Positions 17,390 through 26,279 are shown, counted from the stretch's first letter. The stretch: DNA of 64,000 nt from Agromyces sp. LHK192 (GCF_004006235.1 NZ_CP034753.1:1488001-1552000); one strand, 5' to 3'. Program-made: numbers and translations. Notes: generated by a model not told the origin, from the letters alone.

Positions 17390-19426
17390 TCAGAAGCGGC
17401 CGCCGCTGCCGCGTCGGCCGCGGGTCGCGCCCCCGCCGAAGCTGCCCGCCGAGCGGCCGCCGCCGAAGCCGCCGCGCCGGCTGCCGCTGCCGCCGAAGCC
17501 GCCGCCTCCGCTGAAGCCGCCTCCGCCGCCTCCGCCGCCGCCGAGCATCGAATTGATGAGGATGCCGCCGAGCACCGCACCGAACATGTCGCCGCCACCC
17601 GATCCCGACTGGGGCGCACCCCAGCCGCCGCCGGGCATGCCGCCCGCCGCACCGCCGAACCCGCCGACGTCCTGCTGCGCGAGCCGCATCGCCTCGCCGG
17701 CGAGCGACTCCGCCCGTTGGGCGTTGCCGAGCGCGCCGGCGGGGTCGGTGCCGCGGGCCTGCTCGGCGATCGCGAGGAGCCGGCCGGCCTCGGCGAGCCG
17801 CGTGCGCGCCTCGGCGCCGATCGCCCCGCGCCGGGCGACGAGGTAGTCCTCTGCGGCCTGCACCTGCGCCCTGGCGGTCACGAGCGAACGGTCGAGCTGC
17901 GCGGCGGCGCGGGCCTGTGCCTCGGCAGCCTCGCGGGCGGCGCCGAGCGCCCCGTCGATGCGGGCGTCGGCCTGCTGCAGGCGAGCCTGCAGCGCGAACG
18001 GGTCGCGTCCCGGAGCACCCATCGCGGCGCGGATCGCGGCGGCCTCGGCCGAGGTCTGCTGCGCGAGCTCCGCAAGGCCGGGTGCCGGATTCGCGGCCGC
18101 CGCCGATGCATCCTGTTCGAGTCCGGCGACGCCGGCGGCGATCGCGGCGTCGGCTGCGGCGAGGTCGGCGGCGAGCCGCTCGATCGCCGCGGTCAGTCCG
18201 GTCGCCTGGTCGACGGCCTCCTCGCCCGCGCGGATCGCGACGGCGGCCTCGCCGGTGTCGCCGTCGGCGAGGGCCGTGCGAGCCTGTTCGATCGCCGTGC
18301 GCGCGAACGCGAGACGCGACTCCGCCTGGGCGGGATTGTCGGCGACGGCCGCGGTCGCGGAGGCCGCGTAGCCGCCGCGGAGCGCGCCGAGCCGTTGCAC
18401 GGCGGGCGCGACCTGTGCCGATGCCGCCGTCGCCGCGTGCGCGACGCGGTCGAGCTCCGCCGGGGCGTTCTGCTCGAGCGCGCGGAGCTCGTCGAACCGC
18501 TCGGCCTGCGCGTCGAGCGCCTCGTCGGCGGCCGACGTGGCCTGGAGGATGCCGCCGTACCATTCCCGCCGCTGCGCGTCGGTGTCTGGTTCGGCGTCGT
18601 CGAGCCGCTGCTGGAGGCGGAATGCGTGGGCGACCTGTTCCTTCGCCGACGCGATGGCGTCGCGGAACGGGGCGGTCGCCTCCTCGCCGTACGAGGCGGT
18701 CGCGAAGCCGAGTTCCTCCTCGCTCGTGCGGATGGCGTCGTCGGCGGCGACGAGGGCCGCGCCGGCCTGTCGGCGAAGATCCTCGATGGACACCTGCGGA
18801 GCGGATGCCCCGCCGGAGCCTCCGCCCGGGGCGTCGCGCTTCCGGCGACGGGCGAGCAGGAGCACCACGATCACGACGACCGCGCCCACGCCGACGAGGA
18901 TCCAGACCCAGGTCCACCCGAGCCCGCCCGAGCCGCCGGAGTCCGCGATCGCATCGGCCCCGGCGACGGCGGCCCCGGCCCAGTCCCCGTCGCGGAGCTC
19001 GGGTTCGATCACCTCGGCCGAGATGCGTTCGATCTCCTCGGCGGAGACGGATGCCTGGTCCGCGGCCGACAGGTAGTACGCCCCGCCCTCGACGGCGACG
19101 GCGAGGAGGTAGTCCTCGTCGCCCATGCTGTTCGCGATCGCGGTGTCGTTGGCCCACTGGTCGGCCTGCTCGGGATCGGTGAAGGTCGGCACGTAGGCGA
19201 CGAACAGCTGGCGTCCGCTGCGGTCCGCGGCCTCGTCGAGGGCCCGCTCGACCTCGTCGAGCTCGGCACCCAGCACACCTGCCGAGTCGACGACGGGGGA
19301 GGAGGCGTCGAACGTCACCGGGCTCTCGGCGACGGCCGGGGCGGCCGGGACGCCGGCGAGCGCGACGGCGGCGACGGCGGCCGCGATGACCAGCACCGGT
19401 CGACGTCGGTGTCTCGTGCTGTGCAC
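17390..19426 (-). CDS. TPM-domain membrane protein with Gly-rich C-terminus
   Basis: 678 residues. A signal peptide ends near residue 34 (VPAAPAVAES). An extracytoplasmic TPM domain (YgcG/Psb32 type) covers about 40-175, with AYVPTFTD and ANSMGDEDYLLAVAV. A single transmembrane helix at about 188-212 is followed by RRRKR. The cytoplasmic part of some 400 residues is Ala-rich and coiled-coil. The tail is glycine-rich with RGRRG. I start at GTG 19426, which has GGGGGA 8 nt upstream; the extension to 19582 would lose the signal peptide. TPM proteins often accompany PspA, as here. Confidence 0.85.
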   Translation of the reverse strand: MHSTRHRRRPVLVIAAAVAAVALAGVPAAPAVAESPVTFDASSPVVDSAGVLGAELDEVERALDEAADRSGRQLFVAYVPTFTDPEQADQWANDTAIANSMGDEDYLLAVAVEGGAYYLSAADQASVSAEEIERISAEVIEPELRDGDWAGAAVAGADAIADSGGSGGLGWTWVWILVGVGAVVVIVVLLLARRRKRDAPGGGSGGASAPQVSIEDLRRQAGAALVAADDAIRTSEEELGFATASYGEEATAPFRDAIASAKEQVAHAFRLQQRLDDAEPDTDAQRREWYGGILQATSAADEALDAQAERFDELRALEQNAPAELDRVAHAATAASAQVAPAVQRLGALRGGYAASATAAVADNPAQAESRLAFARTAIEQARTALADGDTGEAAVAIRAGEEAVDQATGLTAAIERLAADLAAADAAIAAGVAGLEQDASAAAANPAPGLAELAQQTSAEAAAIRAAMGAPGRDPFALQARLQQADARIDGALGAAREAAEAQARAAAQLDRSLVTARAQVQAAEDYLVARRGAIGAEARTRLAEAGRLLAIAEQARGTDPAGALGNAQRAESLAGEAMRLAQQDVGGFGGAAGGMPGGGWGAPQSGSGGGDMFGAVLGGILINSMLGGGGGGGGGFSGGGGFGGSGSRRGGFGGGRSAGSFGGGATRGRRGSGGRF

Positions 19427-19460
19427 CTGTGCGTTCCCCCGTTCGACGCGGATGTTTCCG

Positions 19461-19466
19461 AGTCTA
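19461..19466 (-). promoter_or_regulatory. -10 of the TPM-pspA unit
   Basis: Minus-strand TAGACT, about 34 nt before the GTG at 19426. It predicts a leader of roughly 28 nt containing the ribosome site. Confidence 0.45.
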
Positions 19467-19475
19467 TGGGGGTCG

Positions 19476-19511
19476 GGCACGGGGCGTCCACGGATGGCGG
19501 CCGCCCGTGCC
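19476..19511 (-). terminator. Possible terminator after the sigma-factor operon
   Basis: 8-bp stem (GGCACGGG with CCCGTGCC) and a 20-nt loop, just past the stop at 19518. The loop is long, so support is modest. Confidence 0.3.
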
Positions 19512-19517
19512 GGACGC

Positions 19518-20372
19518 TCAGCCGATGCCCAGCGGGACCGCAGGAGCGACCACCACGAGCGGCGCGTCGCGGCCGTCGACATCGACCGAGAGTCCGACGA
19601 TCAGTGACCGGGCGCGGTCGCCGCCGGCCCGGTCGCCCGCATCCGACCCTGCGCCCGTATCGGCGCACCGCCGGGGCTCCACGGGGACCTCGACGATCAG
19701 GGACTCGCCCGGGCCGAGTCGGACCGTGCCGTCTGCGCGCGTGAGGATGCGGAACTCCTCCTCGGCGAGACGGCCCGCCCCGTCGACCACGCCGACGGCG
19801 ACTCGTGGAGTCAACCGCCCCGACAGGGTCTTCTCGCCGGCGTTCGTGAGCGAGACGATGGCGGTCCCGGCGACGCGCGAGGGGTCGCCCGGCACCACCT
19901 CGACGCCCGCGGCGTCCACCGTGGCGACGAGCCCGCCGCCCGGGGCATCCGTCGCGGTCGTCGACTGCGGGGCGGGTTCGCCGCACGTGAACGGACCGTC
20001 GAGCACCACCCGGTCGTCGGAGGTCGGCGCCTGGTCGGCAGGTGCGACGCCGACCGCGCCTTCCGTCGGCGCTGTGCCGAGCTGCCCGGCGTCGCCGCCG
20101 TCATCCGTCGCCGCGTCCTCGGACGCGACCATCGAGCCCGTGGCGAGCTGCGGGCCGTTCGCGACCAGCCCGGCCACGATGCCGGCCACGACGACCAGGC
20201 CGGCGACCGACGCCGCCGTGCCGACGAGCGCGGTGCGCCGTCGCCGTCGGGCGGAGCGGCTGCGCGCGAGCACGGCATCCACGTCGATGGATGCGGGTGC
20301 CGCGCCGTCGGCCGCGCGGTGCAGCCCCGCGCGGAGCTCGTCGTGACTCGTCGTCGGATCAGGCGCGGACAT
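19518..20372 (-). CDS. Single-pass membrane protein, candidate anti-sigma regulator
   Basis: 284 residues. The N-terminal 40 residues are cytoplasmic (MSAPDPTTSHDELRAGLHRA), followed by an arginine run and one transmembrane helix at about 48-70. The rest is an extracytoplasmic domain with Thr/Ala-rich linker and a beta-rich region. Its ATG lies 14 bp inside the end of the sigma-factor gene, so translation is probably coupled. That arrangement and topology fit a membrane anti-sigma factor, but no zinc HxxxCxxC anti-sigma motif is present. The call is from context and topology, not from homology. Confidence 0.6.
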   Translation of the reverse strand: MSAPDPTTSHDELRAGLHRAADGAAPASIDVDAVLARSRSARRRRRTALVGTAASVAGLVVVAGIVAGLVANGPQLATGSMVASEDAATDDGGDAGQLGTAPTEGAVGVAPADQAPTSDDRVVLDGPFTCGEPAPQSTTATDAPGGGLVATVDAAGVEVVPGDPSRVAGTAIVSLTNAGEKTLSGRLTPRVAVGVVDGAGRLAEEEFRILTRADGTVRLGPGESLIVEVPVEPRRCADTGAGSDAGDRAGGDRARSLIVGLSVDVDGRDAPLVVVAPAVPLGIG

Positions 20373-21000
20373 CGGCGCCTCCTCTCTGCGCCGGCCCCGC
20401 TTGCGCCGGCCCCGCTTGCGCCGGCCCTGCCTGCGTCGTCCCTGCCGTCGCGGAACCGGAGCTCCGCCTCGCAGCCGCGCCGTCACCACCCGCGCCGTCC
20501 GCGTCCGCGCCATCCGCCTCGATCGCGGCGGAGAGCGCCCGCAGCGCATCCGAGAGGTACCGCTTGACGGCGCCCGCGCTGATACCGAGCGTCGCGGCGA
20601 CCTGGTCGACGGTGAGGTCGTCGTAGTAGCGCAGCACGATGCACGCCGCCTGCCGCGGCGCGAGCGCCCGCACGCGCTCGGCGAGGTCGAGCCGAAGGTC
20701 GGTCGCCGCTGCGATCGTGTCGACGGTGCTCGGCGCCGCGACCAGGTGCCGGATGCCCCGCCACGTGCCCCGCCGCCGCGATCGGTCGATGACCCCGTTC
20801 AACACGGCGCGCCGCACGTACGCCTCGGCCCGCTCGGCGGTCAGCCCCGGGCGGGCTCGACCGAACGTGCGCACGAGGGCGTCCTGCACCAGGTCGGCGG
20901 CGTCCGTGTCGCTGCCCGTGAGCAGGTAGGCGTAGCGCACCAGCGCGTCCCCGCGCTCCGTGACGAGTCGGGTCGCGACGGCGTCCCAGGCGGCGGTCAA
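20359..21000 (-). CDS. SigE-family ECF RNA polymerase sigma factor
   Basis: 213 residues. Region 2 is at about 5-75 (ALVRYAYLLTGSDTDAADLVQDALVRTF) and region 4 at about 105-160 (LAPRQAACIVLRYYDDLTVDQVAATLGIS with SAGAVKRYLSDAL). This matches the actinobacterial SigE family of ECF factors. The start is TTG 21000 with GGGAGGAG 5 nt upstream; the longer in-frame reading to 21036 is less likely. The C-terminus carries a five-residue tandem repeat, AGPAQ, encoded by 15-bp units at 20385-20444. The last 14 bp overlap the membrane protein gene. What signal it serves is not visible. Confidence 0.85.
   Translation of the reverse strand: MTAAWDAVATRLVTERGDALVRYAYLLTGSDTDAADLVQDALVRTFGRARPGLTAERAEAYVRRAVLNGVIDRSRRRGTWRGIRHLVAAPSTVDTIAAATDLRLDLAERVRALAPRQAACIVLRYYDDLTVDQVAATLGISAGAVKRYLSDALRALSAAIEADGADADGAGGDGAAARRSSGSATAGTTQAGPAQAGPAQAGPAQRGGADVRA
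20385..20444 (-). repeat. 15-bp tandem repeat in sigma-factor tail
   Basis: Four units on the plus strand. The two central ones read CTTGCGCCGGCCCCG and CTTGCGCCGGCCCTG; the outer two diverge. They encode AGPAQ repeats, so copy-number change would keep the frame. Confidence 0.8.
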
Positions 21001-21032
21001 CGCGGCTCCTCCCGAGGGTGGACGTTCCCCCC

Positions 21033-21698
21033 TCACCCGATCGAACGAACCGGGTCCCGGTTTCGTTGGGGCGCGTCCGACATCAGGCTAGCCGCGGCCT
21101 CGGCGCGTCGGCGTCGGGCTGCCGCGATCCGATCGATCACGATGCCGAGCACGATCGCCACGGCGACCCCCAGCACCGCGCTCAGGACCGGCTGCCCGTC
21201 GAACCAGCGCCCCGCGACGACGCCGATGAGCGTGCCGTACCCGGCCCATGCGAGGCCGGCGACCGCGCTGACCGCGGCGAACCGCCGGCGGGGGTAGCCG
21301 AGGGCTCCGGCCGAGAGGTTGACGGCCACCCGGCCCACCGGGATGTAGCGGGCGCCGATGATCAGCGGCGCGCCGCGGTGTTCGAGCGCCTGTTCGGCGC
21401 GCCGGAACGCGGCGGCCACCCCGGGACGGCGCCCCCAGGCGAATCGGTCGGTGCCGATCCGGCGGCCGAGCTGGTACGCGAGGTTGTCGCCGACCCACGC
21501 GCCTGCCGCGGCGGCGAGGCCGAGCGGGACGACGAGCGCGAGGTCGCCGGACGCCGCAGCGGCGGCGGCCGCGGCGACCAGCAGCGTCTCGCTCGGCAGC
21601 GGCGGGAAGAAGCCGTCGATCACCGCCAGCGCGAACATGATCGCGACGAGCCATGGCGAGGCGACGGCCTGGAGCAGGAATGCGTCGAGGAGATCCAC
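21033..21698 (-). CDS. DedA/SNARE-associated family membrane protein
   Basis: Integral membrane protein of 221 residues, family linked to lipid scrambling or flipping and membrane homeostasis. It has the DedA features: an N-terminal FPPLPSETLLVAAA, the GAWVGDNLAYQLGRRIG segment, then ARYIPVGRVAVNLSAG with the conserved arginine and glycines, and a C-terminal helix with basic tail. GTG 21698 has TAGCGT exactly 6 nt upstream and no ribosome site, so it is probably leaderless. It is 32 bp upstream of the sigma gene in the same direction and could read into it. Confidence 0.86.
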   Translation of the reverse strand: MDLLDAFLLQAVASPWLVAIMFALAVIDGFFPPLPSETLLVAAAAAAAASGDLALVVPLGLAAAAGAWVGDNLAYQLGRRIGTDRFAWGRRPGVAAAFRRAEQALEHRGAPLIIGARYIPVGRVAVNLSAGALGYPRRRFAAVSAVAGLAWAGYGTLIGVVAGRWFDGQPVLSAVLGVAVAIVLGIVIDRIAAARRRRAEAAASLMSDAPQRNRDPVRSIG

Positions 21699-21704
21699 CC
21701 TTCG

Positions 21705-21710
21705 ACGCTA
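21705..21710 (-). promoter_or_regulatory. -10 of leaderless dedA-like gene
   Basis: Minus-strand TAGCGT, 6 nt before GTG 21698. Confidence 0.45.
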
Positions 21711-21790
21711 GGAACGGCCTCCGCGCGGTGCATCACCCGGCGGTAGCGTTCCGACGTCGTACCACGGGGTGACGAGCCCGGAAACGACGC

Positions 21791-21822
21791 GGGCCGCGAC
21801 ACGTGATCACGTGTCGCGGCCC
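21791..21822 (-). terminator. Perfect 32-bp palindrome after tRNA-Arg
   Basis: The whole 32 bp is its own reverse complement, with centre CACGTGATCACGTG. It begins 11 bp past the 3' end of the tRNA. It would form a very stable hairpin in RNA; a protein operator is an alternative. Confidence 0.65.
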
Positions 21823-21833
21823 GTCGCCGTCAG

Positions 21834-21906
21834 TGCCCCCGGAGGGATTCGAACCCCCGACCTACGGTACCGGAAACCGGCGCTCTATCCCCTGAGCTAC
21901 GGAGGC
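21834..21906 (-). tRNA. tRNA-Arg (anticodon CCG)
   Basis: 73 nt, folded by eye: acceptor GCCTCCG with CGGGGGC (one T-G pair), D arm GCTC/GAGC, T arm GGGGG TTCGAAT CCCTC, discriminator A. The anticodon loop TTCCGGT gives CCG, which reads CGG codons. Position 27-43 is a C-T mismatch, leaving four pairs in the anticodon stem. CCA is not encoded. It lies about 1.9 kb from argS. Confidence 0.93.
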
Positions 21907-21966
21907 GCACAGCCAGCAACACTACCACCTCGGCACGTACCGATCCGACCAGCGGAGACCGCCCGA

Positions 21967-23109
21967 TCAGCCGACGGCGACGCGCGCCACCGTGTCGAGG
22001 AGGTACTCCCGGACCCGGGCGCGCAGGAACTCGCGCGCACCCGCGAGCACGGGCTCATGGGTCACGCGCGTCGCGATGACGGCCGGCGACCAACGTCCGA
22101 TGCGCGCGACCGTCGCCTCGACGGATGCCGCGAGCCGGTCGCCGCCCAGCGCAGCCGTCGGTCCGGCCAGCACGACGCATCCGGGGTCGAGCGTCGCGAG
22201 CAGGGGGAGCACGGCGTGCGCGATGCGCTCGGCGAGCACCTCGCGCTCCGCGTCGGTCGGCCGGTCGCCGGCGATGAGCCGCGCGACCGCGCGACCGCCG
22301 ACGAGATCCTGGATCGTGCGCGCGTCGGGGTCGATCGCCGCGGCATCCGCCGAGATCGGCAGGAAGCCGATCTCGCCCGCGCCGCCGAAGGTGCCCCGGT
22401 ACAGCTCGCCCGAGAGGTCGAAGCTCGCGCCGACGCCGTTGCCGAGCCAGACGAGTGCGAACTCGCGGTGGTCGATGCCGGCGCCGCGGTGTCGCTCGGC
22501 GATCGCGGCGAGGTTCACGTCGTTCTCGACGTACACCGTGCGACCGAGCGCCGCCTCGAGTTCGTCGTGGAGGCCGACGACGGGCCAGCCGGGCAGCGTC
22601 TCGGTGTAGAGCTCGCCGTGACCGCCGGGGTTCAGGTAGCCGGGGATGCCGACGCACACGATGCGCACCTCGTCGGGGTCGGCGCCGGCCGCGGCAGCCG
22701 CGTCGCCGATCGCACGCGAGATCTCCGCGGCGGCGTCGCGCTCGGCCTCGTCGGTCGGCAACGCGCGCCGGACGACCGGATGCGGCGTCCCAGCGGCGTC
22801 GACGAGTGCCGCGCGCAGCTCGTGCGCGTCCAGGTCGACCGCGACGCCGAGCGGTCGATCGAGCCTGGCCGCGTACAGCACGGCGTTCCGGCCCGGAGTG
22901 CCGGCCTGCAGGCCCTGCTCCTCGACGACCCCGGCGGCGATCAGTCGCGACATCATCAGCGACGCCGTCGGCTTCGACACCCCGACCAGTTCGCAGATGC
23001 CGATCCGGGTGAGGGGGCCGTGGTCGAGCAGCGCGCTCAGCCCCACCCGGTCGTTGACGGCGCCGAGCCACGACGGCGTGCCCGGTGCGGATGCCTTCGC
23101 CACGGTCAC
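21967..23109 (-). CDS. ROK-family transcriptional regulator
   Basis: 380 residues with an N-terminal winged helix-turn-helix (LTRIGICELVGVSKPTASLM, about 32-75) and a ROK sugar-kinase-like domain after it. Such proteins are usually repressors responding to sugars. The ROK zinc motif (CxCGxxGCxE) is absent; the corresponding region reads GGAGEIGFLPIS, so kinase function and the usual zinc fold are unlikely. The GTG at 23109 overlaps the lipoprotein stop (GTGA); GTG 23103 is a close alternative. It is coupled to the lipoprotein gene, so no sugar operon indicates its ligand. Confidence 0.83.
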   Translation of the reverse strand: MTVAKASAPGTPSWLGAVNDRVGLSALLDHGPLTRIGICELVGVSKPTASLMMSRLIAAGVVEEQGLQAGTPGRNAVLYAARLDRPLGVAVDLDAHELRAALVDAAGTPHPVVRRALPTDEAERDAAAEISRAIGDAAAAAGADPDEVRIVCVGIPGYLNPGGHGELYTETLPGWPVVGLHDELEAALGRTVYVENDVNLAAIAERHRGAGIDHREFALVWLGNGVGASFDLSGELYRGTFGGAGEIGFLPISADAAAIDPDARTIQDLVGGRAVARLIAGDRPTDAEREVLAERIAHAVLPLLATLDPGCVVLAGPTAALGGDRLAASVEATVARIGRWSPAVIATRVTHEPVLAGAREFLRARVREYLLDTVARVAVG

Positions 23110-23753
23110 CCCGCCGGGAGGTTCTCGACGACCGAGGCCACCAGTTGCTGCGCGTCGCCCGGTTCGAACAGCTCCGGGGACGAGATCACGATCCAGTACG
23201 CCCCGGTGAAGACCTGCGCCGTCCCGGCAGTGCCTGCGCGGGTGAAGTAGCCCTCGACCTCGGGCGGGGTGCCGTAGGTCGGCACCGGGTTGGACGAGGC
23301 CGCGGCGGCGTTGCCGTGGGCGTCGAGCGCGTCGTCCGACGGGGTCGCGACCGCGACCTCGATGATCTCCCCGCTCGTCTGGTTCATCCACCCGCACGCG
23401 GTGCCGCCCTCGTCGACGACGGCGACGACGGCCGTGCCCGACGGTTCGTAGCCGGGATCGGTGCCGTAGTTCGGGTTGAACGCGTACACCTGGTCGGGGG
23501 TGAGCAGCGACTCGCACGCCATCGCGAACGGCTCCGACGGCTCCGACGTCTCCTCGGGCGCGGCCGACGCACCCTGCGACGCGCCGGGCGACCCGGTCGC
23601 CGAACCGTTCGATTGGTTCGGCGCGTCGGGTGCCCCGGGGGTCGCGGACGGCCCGGGACCGGAGGAGGTGCAGCCCGCCAGGAGGCAGGCCGCCGTGACG
23701 GCCAGCGCGACGCCGGCCGCGCGGACTCGAACCGTTCGGGGCGGGCGCAGCAT
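23106..23753 (-). CDS. Secreted lipoprotein, unknown function
   Basis: 215 residues. The signal peptide has an arginine-rich n-region, hydrophobic core and lipobox LAGC (Cys about 28). A Ser/Pro/Ala-rich linker of some 45 residues follows. The folded part starts at ACESLLTPDQVYAFNPNYG and holds a second cysteine in ACGWMN, which probably pairs with the first in the domain. This layout recalls DUF3558-type lipoproteins, but I cannot confirm the family. The ATG at 23753 has TAGGGT 7 nt upstream. The gene is translationally coupled to the ROK regulator. Confidence 0.72.
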   Translation of the reverse strand: MLRPPRTVRVRAAGVALAVTAACLLAGCTSSGPGPSATPGAPDAPNQSNGSATGSPGASQGASAAPEETSEPSEPFAMACESLLTPDQVYAFNPNYGTDPGYEPSGTAVVAVVDEGGTACGWMNQTSGEIIEVAVATPSDDALDAHGNAAAASSNPVPTYGTPPEVEGYFTRAGTAGTAQVFTGAYWIVISSPELFEPGDAQQLVASVVENLPAG

Positions 23754-23760
23754 GTGTCGA

Positions 23761-23766
23761 ACCCTA
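23761..23766 (-). promoter_or_regulatory. -10 of the lipoprotein-ROK unit
   Basis: Minus-strand TAGGGT, 7 nt before ATG 23753. It lies back to back with the argS -10 inside a 38-bp gap. Confidence 0.45.
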
Positions 23767-23779
23767 TCAACGCCGCGGG

Positions 23780-23785
23780 TAGGAT
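23780..23785 (+). promoter_or_regulatory. -10 of leaderless argS
   Basis: TAGGAT exactly 6 nt before GTG 23792. Confidence 0.5.
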
Positions 23786-23791
23786 TTGCTG

Positions 23792-25465
23792 GTGACTCCC
23801 GCCGACCTCGCACTCGCCCTGCACGCCCTCGTGACCACGCTCGTGGAGCGACGCCGTGCCGCGGGCGACGAGGTCGAGCTCGAGCTCGCGCCGAGCCAGG
23901 TGACGCTCGAGCGTCCGAAGCTCCGCGAGCACGGCGACTGGGCCTCGAGCATCGCGCTGCGCATCGCGAAGCCGCTCGGTACGAACCCCCGCGAGGTCGC
24001 GACCGAACTCGCCGCCGGCCTCGCCGAGATCGACGGCGTCGCGACCGCGGAGGTCGCCGGGCCCGGCTTCATCAACATCCGACTGGACGCTGCGGCCGCA
24101 GGCGAGCTGGCCCGCACCATCGTCGAGGCCGGCGAGGCGTTCGGTCGCGGCGAGTCCCAGGCCGGCCGGCGCATCAACCTCGAGTTCGTCTCCGCGAACC
24201 CCACCGGCCCGCTGCACATCGGCCACACCCGCTGGGCCGCGCTCGGCGACGCGATCAGCCGGGTGCTCCGTGCCGCCGGCGCCGACGTCGCCAACGAGTA
24301 CTACATCAACGACGCCGGCAGCCAGATGGACAACTTCGGCGCGTCCGTGCTGGCCTCGGCCAAGGGCGAGCCGACCCCCGAGAACGGCTATCCCGGCAGC
24401 TACATCGCCGACCTCGCCGCGCGCGTGCTCGAGCGCGAACCCAACCTGCTCGCCCTGGAGCCCGAGGTCGCGCTGCACACCGCGCGCGAGATCGCGTACG
24501 AGCTCCAGCTGGCCGAGATCCAGGCCTCCCTCGACCGGTTCAACGTGCACTTCGACGTGTGGACCAGCGAACGCCGGCTCAACGCACCCGACGACGCGGG
24601 CGTCTCGCCGATCGACGCCGCGGTCGACCGGCTGCGAGCCCAGGGTCACGTCTTCGACCGGGACGACGCCGTCTGGGTGCGCACCACCGACTTCGGCGAC
24701 GACAAGGACCGCGTGATCCGCCGCGGCAACGGCGTGTACACCTATTTCGCCGGCGACGCGGCGTACTACCTCGACAAGCGCGACCGCGGGTTCGAGCACA
24801 CCATCTACCTTCTGGGGGCCGACCACCACGGCTACGTGCAACGGCTCAAGGCACTCGCCGGCGCCGCGGGCGACGACCCCGAGCGGGACATCGAGGTGCT
24901 CATCGGCCAGCTCGTGAGCGTGAACGGCGCGAAGCTGTCCAAGCGCGCCGGCAACATCATCGAGCTCGACGACCTCCAGGCCTGGCTCGGGACCGACGCG
25001 CTGCGGTACACGCTCGCGCGCTACCCCGCCGACTCGCCGCTCGCGATCGACCCCGAGCAGCTTCGTCGACGGACCAACGACAACCCCGTCTTCTACGTGC
25101 AGTACGCCCACGCGCGCACGTCGGCGGTCGCGCGCAACGCGCTCGCCGCGGGCGTCGACCGGTCGGCCTTCGCGCCCGAACTGCTCGAGCACGAGACGGA
25201 ATCGGCGCTGCTGGGTGCGCTGCAGGAGTTCCCGCGGATCGTCGCCCAGTCGGCGGAGCTGCGCGAACCGCATCGCGTCGCCCGCTACATCGAGGAGCTC
25301 GCGGGGCTCTACCACCGCTGGTACGACAACTGCCGCGTGATCCCGCTCGGCGACGACGCGATCACCGACCTGCACCGCACGAGGCTCTGGCTCAACGACG
25401 CGACCGGCCAGGTGATCCGCAACGGCCTCGACCTGCTCGGCGTCTCGGCACCCGAGCGGATGTGA
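23792..25465 (+). CDS. argS: Arginyl-tRNA synthetase
   Basis: Class I aminoacyl-tRNA synthetase charging tRNA-Arg, 557 residues. The N-terminal additional domain precedes the HIGH motif in [10 protein letters not shown]. The family's [20 protein letters not shown] and [11 protein letters not shown] segments are present. A KLSKRAG stretch gives the KMSKS equivalent, and the DALRYTL and all-helical anticodon-binding domain follow. GTG 23792 is preferred over TTG 23786 because of the -10 spacing. It starts the conserved actinobacterial block that runs to prfA and the ATP synthase genes. Its stop overlaps the next start by 4 bp. Confidence 0.96.
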   Translation: MTPADLALALHALVTTLVERRRAAGDEVELELAPSQVTLERPKLREHGDWASSIALRIAKPLGTNPREVATELAAGLAEIDGVATAEVAGPGFINIRLDAAAAGELARTIVEAGEAFGRGESQAGRRINLEFVSANPTGPLHIGHTRWAALGDAISRVLRAAGADVANEYYINDAGSQMDNFGASVLASAKGEPTPENGYPGSYIADLAARVLEREPNLLALEPEVALHTAREIAYELQLAEIQASLDRFNVHFDVWTSERRLNAPDDAGVSPIDAAVDRLRAQGHVFDRDDAVWVRTTDFGDDKDRVIRRGNGVYTYFAGDAAYYLDKRDRGFEHTIYLLGADHHGYVQRLKALAGAAGDDPERDIEVLIGQLVSVNGAKLSKRAGNIIELDDLQAWLGTDALRYTLARYPADSPLAIDPEQLRRRTNDNPVFYVQYAHARTSAVARNALAAGVDRSAFAPELLEHETESALLGALQEFPRIVAQSAELREPHRVARYIEELAGLYHRWYDNCRVIPLGDDAITDLHRTRLWLNDATGQVIRNGLDLLGVSAPERM

Positions 25466-26211
25466 CCGTGGCGCTCGGGCGGGCAGCACGCGGCTGGACC
25501 ATCGCGGTCGTGGTGGTCGTGGTCGTGACAGCGGTGCTGGTCATCGTCGACGCCGTCGTCCGCGCCTCCGCGCAGGAGCGGATCGCCGAGAACGTCGAGG
25601 CGCAGCTCCCCGACGGCGTGACGGGCGACGTCACCGCCGAGATCGGCGGGTTCTCGGTGCTGTGGCAGTCGATCGTCGGCACGGCCGAGCGCGTCGAGCT
25701 CCACGCGCGGGAGCTCACGGTCGACGGCGCGCCGATCGCCGTCGACGTCGTCGGCACCGACGTCCCGCTCGACCAGACGAAGCCCGTCGGTCGCATCACG
25801 GGCACGATCACCGTCGACGAGGCATCCCTGAACACGCTCGCCGTCGGGCAGGGCGTCGACGGCGGGTTCACGCTCGGAGACGGGTCCGTCGGGTACGACG
25901 GCGAGATCGAGTTCCTCGGATTCCCCATCCGCTACTCGGCGACCGCGACGCCCGAGGCGGCCGGTGATCGGATCCTGCTGCGACCGACCGCGGTCGAGGC
26001 CGGAGCTGGGGGAGCATCGATCGACCTGTCGGGGATCGCCGACCGGATCCTGGGCGGCGACCCGTTCACCGTGTGCACCGCGGAGTACCTGCCGGAGGGC
26101 GTGGAGGTCGCGGACGTCGCGGTCGCCCCGGGCTCGGTCGTCATCGGGCTCGAGGCATCCGGACTCGTGCTCGACGAGGCGCATCTGGCCGCCCGCGGCA
26201 GCTGCGACTGA
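25462..26211 (+). CDS. DUF2993-like LmeA-type secreted/anchored protein
   Basis: 249 residues. The N-terminus has a hydrophobic signal-anchor (about 12-32, valine-rich). After it comes a beta-rich domain starting [29 protein letters not shown], as in the DUF2993 family that includes the mycobacterial LmeA mannan-elongation factor. Two cysteines (VCTAEYL and the C-terminal SCD) may form a disulfide outside the cell. Its GTG overlaps the argS stop (GTGA). Lipid-linked glycan binding is inferred from the family only. Confidence 0.75.
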   Translation: MTVALGRAARGWTIAVVVVVVVTAVLVIVDAVVRASAQERIAENVEAQLPDGVTGDVTAEIGGFSVLWQSIVGTAERVELHARELTVDGAPIAVDVVGTDVPLDQTKPVGRITGTITVDEASLNTLAVGQGVDGGFTLGDGSVGYDGEIEFLGFPIRYSATATPEAAGDRILLRPTAVEAGAGGASIDLSGIADRILGGDPFTVCTAEYLPEGVEVADVAVAPGSVVIGLEASGLVLDEAHLAARGSCD

Positions 26212-26273
26212 GCGAGGCGCCGAGGCGATGACGGCGGCACGTCATCCGATTCGGCGCCGCATCCGGCCGCGGA

Positions 26274-26279
26274 TAGACT
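26274..26279 (+). promoter_or_regulatory. -10 of the lysA operon
   Basis: TAGACT in the 186-bp gap before lysA. It predicts a leader of about 112 nt. I saw no clear riboswitch or attenuator in this leader. Confidence 0.45.

Noticed and set aside
17336..17392. G-rich stretch that could form a quadruplex between pspA and the TPM gene
   Set aside because: The loops are uneven, one about 10 nt, and the stretch is likely a by-product of GC-rich drift (GGGTCGTGG-like repeats); no functional sign.
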